64,000 nt of DNA from Takakia lepidozioides (lineage: Eukaryota > Streptophyta > Takakiopsida > Takakiales > Takakiaceae), in assembly GCA_030704615.1 (NCBI GenBank), contig CM060731.1, positions 53,430,221-53,494,220 on the forward strand, written 5' to 3'. How positions within the stretch are numbered: the stretch's first letter is position 1; every line of letters starts with the position of its first letter. A program made the translations under genes and the position numbers. Shown here piece by piece: positions 57,241-64,000 of this stretch. The notes beneath the pieces are model-generated. The model saw only the letters and a list, made by a program, of their open reading frames with translations. It ran no database searches and had not been told where the DNA came from.

Positions 57241-58120
57241 GATGTCCTCATCGACTTGTCCATTTTGTAGAAACGAACATCCAAATTGTGGCGTCCCACA
57301 TCAAAGAGTTTGTTTCCGTACCTTGGCGTCCCATGGCAAAGAACCAAACCCCATACTTGACTCTACTCTCCACTAGCTAGTTCGGCCGATTTCCTCTAAG
57401 TCCCGGCCAGGGGTGGAGCCTCTCAAGCTCCTCCCAGTGCACTCTTCTTGGCCTTCTTCAAGGTCAAGGAACGATCCTCCCCGAGGATCGAATCGTCTTA
57501 CTGCAACAACATTGCTTGCGATCGCTCTTGATGCCGCTTTTGGCATCACTTTGCGCAAGAGTTCACCTCGAACCCCCTTTAACTAGGAAGATAACCTTGA
57601 ACCAACCGTGCGCCCCAATCACTACAATTGGGTCCGTCTTGGAATGCTGGCCTGAGGTACGGGAACACGTCGAAGCCGCACTACGACTTCGTCCCGAGGC
57701 TACACGATTATAGTACGTGAACGGAAGCACATAGCTTCCGCGTTAGCCCGCACTACAAGACAACCACCTCGGTAGCGCAGTTATAGTATACGCACGCGCT
57801 AGGTGCGCACTAGCACGTGAACTCCCAAAGAAGGCGCATGTTTCCTTGCCCCTTGGATGGGAGTCACCCGATTTCGATACTGCGCAAACACACGATTAAC
57901 CCAATTTACCTCTCCCACTTTTGTAAGCTAGCATGCATTCTACACACTAGCCAACCACACCATGCATCACCATTCCAAACAAAATAGGACACACAACATT
58001 TGGAACCCATTTCCTTTATAACAAATTTTTGTACAATACAAGTTTTTGCAATCGGATTCCTGAGCTAGCTAAGCCGGGCTAAGCATGCATTTCCTCCCCC
58101 ACGCTCCAAGGTTGATGTCC
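57241..58120. other. Untranslated stretch between chromodomain stop and 3' LTR
   Basis: About 0.9 kb without a conserved ORF, of the length commonly seen 3' of pol in plant chromoviruses. Short ORFs here have no recognisable domain. Confidence 0.5.
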
Positions 58121-58123
58121 ACG

Positions 58124-61100
58124 TCAACGCTTCTTCCGCTTTTGAGGTCGCCCTTCGAAAACTGCAACCGCCTCGGATGCGTTTCCCATTTCTGAGGCAC
58201 GCACCCAAGATGCCTCCACATGATGATAGCCCTTCCATTTGACGAGATACTCCGTTTCTCGGTTCTTGAACCTCCTCGACTTAAGTACTGCCTCCACCTC
58301 GTACTCAGGTTCATTTTCATGATCCAACAGCACAGGTGGCGGACGCAACACTTGATGCCGATTCGGACGCGCTTCATCTTTGAAGTAAGGCTTCAAAAGG
58401 GAGACGTGAAATACTGGATGCACCTTGCTGTTTGCCGGCAGCTCCAATTCATACACATCCTCATTCATAACCTTCCGGATGCGAAAGGGTCCCGCATACG
58501 GAGGTACGAATTTTGGACTCACTTCCGGAGGTAGTCAGAAATTCTTGATGTTCAACCAGACCTCCGTGCCTGCCTCAAACTTCACTTCCCTCCGCTTCCG
58601 ATTCGCCTGCCTTTCATACCGTTTCCTCGCTTTGGCAATGTTGTATTTTGCGAGCTTCAACAAACGCTCGCGTTCTTCCAGTACCGCCGCTACTGCCGGT
58701 TCCTCAACGTCTTGGGCGGCCCAACTTGTCGGCACCAGAGATGCTTTTCCATAGACCAATACGAAAGGGGAAACTCCCGTTGCAGAGTGTTCTGTTTTAT
58801 TATAACATAATTCTACCGCGTCTAAGTATTCCACCCAGTCTGATTGGTCTGCCAACACGTAATTCCGCAAGATCTGCTTCACTACGGAATTCACTCTTTC
58901 CGTTTGGCCGTCGGTCGTAGGTCGGAAGGCGGTGCTCATCTTCAGCCTCGTCCCCATCTTCTTCCAAAGTGTCCTCCAATATTTACTCATAAACTTTGGA
59001 TCGCGGTCCGAGACAATATCCTTCAGGATTCCATGATGTTTTAAGACGTGGGCGAAGTAAAGTCGCCCTGTCTCTTGCGCCGTTGCCGTCTCCTTGGTGG
59101 GGATGAAATGGCCCATTTTACTGAACCTATCCACCACCACCATGATTGCATCGAATCCTTTTGACAGCGGCATAGCAGTCATGAAATCCATCGAGACGCT
59201 TTCCCAAGTCCCCTCTGGAATCGGCAAGGGTTGTAACAGCCCCGCTTGCTTTTTGTACTCGCTCCGGTTTTGTTGGCATGTGGTGCATGTCTTGACATAC
59301 TCCTCTGCCTCCTCCCTCAGTTTGGGCTAGAAATACTCTTTCTTCAAGAGTGCCGCAGTGCGCTTGGCTCCGCCGTGGCCCGCAAGCGGGCTATCATGGC
59401 ATTCTCTCAAGAGACTATCTCTGATCCCTCCCTTCGGCACATAGAGACGCTTTTGCTTATACCGAAGCAGTCCATTTTGCAAATGGAATTGCAATTTAAC
59501 CCCCCTCCTCAAGTCCTGCATCATGGACTTCGCCAGCACATCCTTCTAGCAAGCCTTCCGGATCTTCCTTTAGAGCGTCGTCTCGCCCCTGTACACCAAC
59601 AGGAGCTGCTGCTTTCTACTTAAAGCATCGGCCACCACATTGTCACGTCCCGGTTTGTATTGGATATCCACGTCAAACACCGCCAAAGTATCTTGCCACC
59701 TAAGTTGTTTTGGGGACAACTTGGGCTGCGTGGCAAAATACTTCACCGTAACATTGTCCGTGAACACCTTCACTGGGTTGGAACCAACATAGTGGCGCCA
59801 AAGCTCAAGACAGTGCACCACCGCCTTCATCTCTTTCAGTCGGCCACCGTCGCTCCACTTCGTTCAGTTTCTTACTTTCGTAAGCCACTGGATGTCCATC
59901 TTGCATCAGTACACCCCCAATCGCAAAGTCCGACGCATCTGTATGAATCTTGAACAGCCGATCGAACTCCGGGATTTTCAAGACTGGAGCTTCCGCCATC
60001 CGCTGCTTCAATTCAGCAAAAGCTTGGCCACACAAGGTGTTCCATACCCAGACTTTGGATTTACACAGAAGGTCTGACAACGGCCCCGCGATCTTGGCGA
60101 AATTTCTCACATACTTCCGGTAATAGGAGGCGAGTCCTAGGAAGGATCGCACTCCCGGGACCGAAGTCGGAGGCTCCCAGTCCAAGATCGCCCTCACCTT
60201 TCTGTCATCCATTTTGATCCCATCCTGTGTAATCACATGCCCCAGGATCTCCACTTTTGTGACCCAGAATTCGCACTTTGAAGCTTTGGCATACAGCTTG
60301 CCTTCCCACAATTTCTGGAACACCCTTTTGAGGTGCTCCAGGTGCTCCTCCTTTGTTTTCGAATACACCAAGATGTCGTCGATGTACACGATCACAAAGT
60401 CATCCAACCACTCCTGGAAAAGGCTGTTCATCAGCGTGCTAAAGGTCGCGGGTGCATTGGTGAGCCCAAAAGGCATCACCAAGAACTCATATGAACCATA
60501 CCTTGTCCTGCACGCGGTCTTCTCCTCATCTCCTTCCGCCACTCGAATTTGATTATAGCCGGAGCGCAGATCGATCCGGCTGAAATACTTCGCTCCTGCC
60601 AACCGATCGAAAAGGTCGTCGATCCTTCGAAAAGGTCGTCGATCCTTGGCAAAGGATACCGGTTTTTGATAGTCACCTTATTCAAAGCCCTGTAATCGAC
60701 ACACATCCGCAGCGTCCCATCCTTGTTTGCGAATAGCACCGGAATTCCGTAAGGTGACTTACTCGGCCGGATGTACCCCTTTGACATTAGATCTTTGAGC
60801 TGAGTCTTCAGCTTGACCAACTCTCTGTGGCTCAACCGGTAGGGCGCCTTGGCAGGCGGTTCCGATCCCGGTATCACCTCAATCTTGTGGTCAACTCCTC
60901 TTCGCGGTGGCAAGCTGCTTGGTAAATCCTCCGGCATCACATCCTGGTATCTCTCCAAAATCCCCTTGATCCAATCTGGGCTCGGCTCCCCATCGCCTTC
61001 TCCCTTCACTTCTCTAATGTAAAGCAAAAACTGGGGCTGATGTGCCTCCTCCATGGCCCACTCCCTTGCTGACAGAAGGTTTATTCGCCCTCCCACGGGT

Positions 61101-62670
61101 TTGGGCGTTTCCAATACTCGTAAGACTTCGCCACCATCCCCACATGGTAGCGTGACTACTCTTTTGCGGCCATCTATGACCGCTCCGGATTTGCTCAAAA
61201 AGGTCATCCCCAAAATGAGATCCACTCCATCGATCTCACAAATGGTGAAGTTCTCACGTCCTTCCCATTTCCCCAGTTGAAGAGGGACATCAAACGCCAA
61301 CCTCGTCGCCAATTGCGGTTCTCTTTTGGCAGAACGCACCTCAATAGAGGCCCCTACGTCACTTGTCGGGAATCCCAGCTTTTGTGCCGTTGCCGGTGTC
61401 ATGAAGGAGTGCGACGCTCCTGTGTCCACCAACAATGACACGTTAGTTCCGGATATTATCCCATCCACGAACAATAACTGACTCCCTTTACGTAAGGCGC
61501 CAGTTTCCTGATACAGTTCATAAGAAAATTTGCCTACCTTGCAAGTCCTGGCGACCACCGCTTCCACCAAGCGACTGATGGTATCTTCCGACAGCTCTGT
61601 GGTCGCCCGAGTCATGTTCAATTGCCGGGGCTTCGTGCACTTCTTGGCCATGTGCCCGGGCTCCCCGCAATTGAAACACACTCCATCAAAGGTCGCCTTC
61701 TGTCCGCCATAGGCCGCTCCACCCGCTTTTCCTTTTGAAGCACCGGGTGCCGCCTTGACTTGTGAAGGCCCTCCCTTCGATTTCCACGTGCCATTGTCGC
61801 CGCGTGGCCTATCCCACTTCTTTTCCGGTCGGAAGGCGTCACCTTCCCGCCAGGTCTTCTTGTGGTTCAGCTCCGTACGACCTTGTCTTTCACCCCTAGG
61901 GACATCCGAGAAACATTCAGCCCTCTCAATTGCCTCGTTCACAGCCTAGCCCATGGGGCCAGTCCCGCCACAAAGTTGAAGACCATTTCTGGTTCTGCCA
62001 TGTCCGCGACTTCGAGCAACAGCACATTGAAAGCCTGGACATATCCCCGAATGTCATCTGTTTGCTTCAAATTCCTCATCTTGTCCCGGGCAAGCCAGGA
62101 CGCGTTGAGGGGCACAAACTGTCTTTTCATCAATTCCTTGAACCCACTCCAATTCAAGGTTTCCGGGCTTGGACCTCGGTCGTGAAGGCGTTTCTGCCAC
62201 CATTGTTGAGCATAGCCCCTCAAATAGGTGGGAGCCACTTCCACCCGGTCCTCGTCACTCAACTTGGCCGCCCGGAAGTACTGCTCTAGCTCCAGGAGCT
62301 AGGTGTTGAGTGCCTTCCGATTTCAGACGCCCTCGAAGGTGCCGGGTTCCTTAGGCTTCACCTTAAATTTTGCCTTAGTGGAAGTGGCATTAGCCGCCTT
62401 CAACACGTCTTTCAACGTCCCTCCAAATTGTGCCAACAACCCTTCCCAAAAGGCTGCCGGCATGGGAGACATCTGTTGGTCGGTCGGAGCTCTCACGGAT
62501 TCCTCGGGCTCCGACTCCTCAGATTCCTTCTGCTCTTGAGCGGCCTCGTTTTCGAAGACATGCATCGCTTCCTCAAACGGCCGCCTCAGTGATAAGTCGC
62601 CCCCTTCGGGCTCACCAGGATCATCATCTTTTGGGCCGTTCCGCTTTCGCTTTGGCTTGCCCGACCCCAT
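58124..62670 (-). pseudogene. Chromovirus gag-pol (gag, protease, RT, RNase H, integrase, chromodomain), broken
   Basis: Gag starts at ATG 62670 (MGSGKPKRKR) and has a zinc knuckle [14 protein letters not shown] near 61670. Protease has '[12 protein letters not shown]'. RT has '[15 protein letters not shown]', '[11 protein letters not shown]', '[12 protein letters not shown]' and '[10 protein letters not shown]' (about 60375). RNase H shows '[14 protein letters not shown]'. An H2C2-type segment precedes the integrase ('VVVDRFSKMGHFIP', 'VSDRDPKFMSKYW', 'FRPTTDGQTERVN'). The chromodomain, 'YEVEAVLKSRRF...EYLVKWKGY', ends the ORF. Lesions: TGA 62323-62325, TAG 62299-62301, frameshift near 61945, 20-bp duplication at 60608-60647, frameshift near 59830, TAA at 59570, TAG at 59327 and TGA at 58535. 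Chromodomains in this group are thought to steer integration to heterochromatin. Confidence 0.93.
60608..60647. repeat. Exact 20-bp tandem duplication inside the reverse transcriptase
   Basis: CGAAAAGGTCGTCGATCCTT occurs twice back to back. Removing one copy restores '[20 protein letters not shown]' as one frame, so the duplication itself causes the RT frameshift. Confidence 0.95.
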
Positions 62671-62712
62671 GATGAGGCCAATCCCAAGGACGATCACGTA
62701 TTGAACTCTAAG

Positions 62713-62723
62713 CTCTGATACCA
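62713..62723 (-). promoter_or_regulatory. Primer binding site (initiator tRNA-Met)
   Basis: TGGTATCAGAG on the minus strand, 2 bp from the 5' LTR, is complementary to the 3' end of plant initiator tRNA-Met, the usual primer for plant LTR retrotransposons. Confidence 0.93.
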
Positions 62724-62725
62724 AG

Positions 62726-63451
62726 TGTCGCGCACCTCACTTCGGTAAGCTCCCCTTCAGGTCATAGTTGTTAGCTTGATGCGCGCGCCTAACTCCCAAC
62801 CTGGCCGCCGGACCAACTTGGAGCTTCGGCTGCTCACCGGGGCATAACGGTCCCCCTTTGAACTCCCAAAGAACCCTCCACCGATTTGGAACTAGCGGGA
62901 ATTCCCTTTGGTAGTTGGCAGTCCGGAACAGCTCCCCACTCTTTGGTCGCTTTCCGGCTCGCTCGCTTACTCACTAGTTTTTGGTCACCAACGGGCTTGC
63001 ACCGTTCTCGGGGTTACTACTCCCTATATATACTTCTGTAGCTGTCCGCGGGGGTTTCACAACCAGCCATGCCATTTTATGGCGAACCACCACGAAAACC
63101 CTCGACTCCCGGTGATGAGTCGCGGTGAGTCTTGGCTCACTCACCACGGCCCCTATGGACCGTGATGAGTCCCAAGACTCCCCACGACTCCCACCACGAG
63201 GTCTCCGCCCCCATGGTGAGTCCTATGCCACCCCCACTAAGTCCCGCTAAGCTACCACCACCCCTTGTGGAGCCACCCTCACCGCAACCCGGTGTGCGGG
63301 GCTCCACCTAGTGAGCGCCTCCGCCTCCTTGAGTGCCTTGGGCACTCAAGGGTGCTTCAGCCCCCCATATCTATCGCTGCCGCTGCCCCCACCACAGGGG
63401 CAGCCCCTCATGTGTCCCGACCCCCTGCCCTCAAGGCAAAGGGCCGCGACA
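62726..63451 (-). repeat. 5' LTR of the chromovirus
   Basis: 726 bp, the partner of 56496-57217. It has one extra triplet near 63318 (GCCTCCGCC against GCCGCC) and about a dozen substitutions. It carries the same TATATA core (minus strand) near 63030. Confidence 0.95.
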
Positions 63452-63456
63452 TCTTC
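63452..63456. repeat. Target-site duplication of the chromovirus (right)
   Basis: TCTTC, identical to 56491-56495. Confidence 0.9.
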
Positions 63457-64000
63457 TCTCTCTTTTCGTTATGCAGAAAATGCACCTTGTTCAAATGCTA
63501 CAATCTCCCAAATAAAACGGTGGATTCTCCCCTAATTTGGGGTGCTTGTGCATATGGTAGTTAGGGATGACTTCATATGGTTCATCCACGTGGATGAAAG
63601 GGAGTACATGCCGTGTGAGGGTGGGTCCCGATTTGTCCCAAAATCATAAAACAGGTCTTAGGGGTTAAGTTACTACGCACATTAGAAAAGGCCCGGGAGT
63701 TTAATGCGACCCCTTCGGTCCTGCTTGCGTGGCACCCCCCGCCACCCCAGCCGCACCCCCTTCGCCACCTCCTGCGCGGCTCGCGGTCGCTGCTCATATG
63801 GTCCACAGGACAGAACTAGTTCCCTCTTGGAGGTTACCCCTGCAATGGCACACAAGAAACGCCGAGTGAAGCCTACAAAGAAGAAGGGGAGGACAAGTGC
63901 GATGAAGAAACATTCATAAAGCACTCCAATGATGCACAAAGTGTCCGAATGTGGGTGCATGAAAACCCAGGAAGCGTTTTTTACTACCAGGAAGAGTCTA
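63457..64000. other. Right edge of the window; no gene supported
   Basis: Two overlapping ORFs on opposite strands (63704-63919 plus, with a Lys/Arg-rich C-terminus KKRRVKPTKKKGR; 63682-63960 minus) cover the end. Neither has a recognised domain. GTCTTAGGGGTTAA at 63655-63668 is an exact inverse of 54518-54531. Confidence 0.35.

Larger units (their letters stand above)
56496..63451 (-). mobile_element. Complete Ty3/gypsy chromovirus, coding capacity lost
   Basis: A full LTR retrotransposon of 6,956 bp on the minus strand: 5' LTR at right (62726-63451), tRNA-Met primer site, gag-protease-RT-RNase H-integrase-chromodomain, polypurine tract, 3' LTR at left (56496-57217), and a 5-bp TCTTC target duplication. 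LTRs begin TG and end CA on the plus strand and differ by roughly a dozen positions plus short indels by eye, so the insertion is not very old, although its genes are broken. Confidence 0.96.

Overview
The window is nuclear DNA from a streptophyte plant. The evidence is a kinase-associated protein phosphatase (KAPP: membrane anchor + FHA + PP2C, a plant-specific architecture), a chromovirus with a plant-type initiator tRNA-Met primer site, plant CACTA-type transposase families, and genes cut into many short exons by GT-AG introns. The heavy repeat load and the divergence of the host proteins from the flowering-plant copies I know suggest a large-genome, non-seed plant (fern, lycophyte, moss or charophyte). 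That last step is a guess.

Layout. 1-14.9 kb is transposon territory: a Tnp2-type CACTA transposase (minus, running off the left edge), a divergently transcribed TnpA/Ptta-like gene fused to an FCP1/SCP-like HAD-fold domain (plus, 2.6-7.1 kb), a block of ~100-bp tandem repeats carrying ACGTG palindromes (7.6-8.1 kb), and a damaged Ulp1-type protease gene (minus, 8.3-12.8 kb) embedded in a field of dispersed CAGACTG motifs that runs on to 14.8 kb. 15.9-20.4 kb is a frame-shifted LINE (plus) whose poly-A tail stops about 35 bp from the stop codon of a decayed long-chain fatty alcohol oxidase pseudogene (minus, 20.4-24.8 kb). 25-35 kb holds no gene I can support; it contains foldback repeats, two tRNA-derived SINE copies and a ~120-bp minisatellite.

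35.4-52.9 kb is the host-gene core: KAPP (minus, 12 exons, 548 aa) and an HGSNAT-like acyltransferase (plus, 13 exons, 483 aa) stand head to head over a 586-bp shared promoter region. Every exon junction in both gene models keeps frame, so both look functional. Five copies of one ~65-bp module sit in their introns.

53-64 kb is again repetitive: nested terminal-inverted-repeat elements, a third SINE fragment, and a complete Ty3/gypsy chromovirus on the minus strand (56,496-63,451) with ~722-bp LTRs, a TCTTC target duplication, PBS and PPT. Its coding region is broken by nonsense codons, frameshifts and a 20-bp internal duplication.

The most unusual item is the TnpA-like/FCP1-like fusion gene lying opposite a CACTA transposase and beside a Ulp1 gene. 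These may be parts of one large element, but I could not identify its ends. All gene models here were built by eye from splice signals, reading frame and remembered family motifs; no database search was run.
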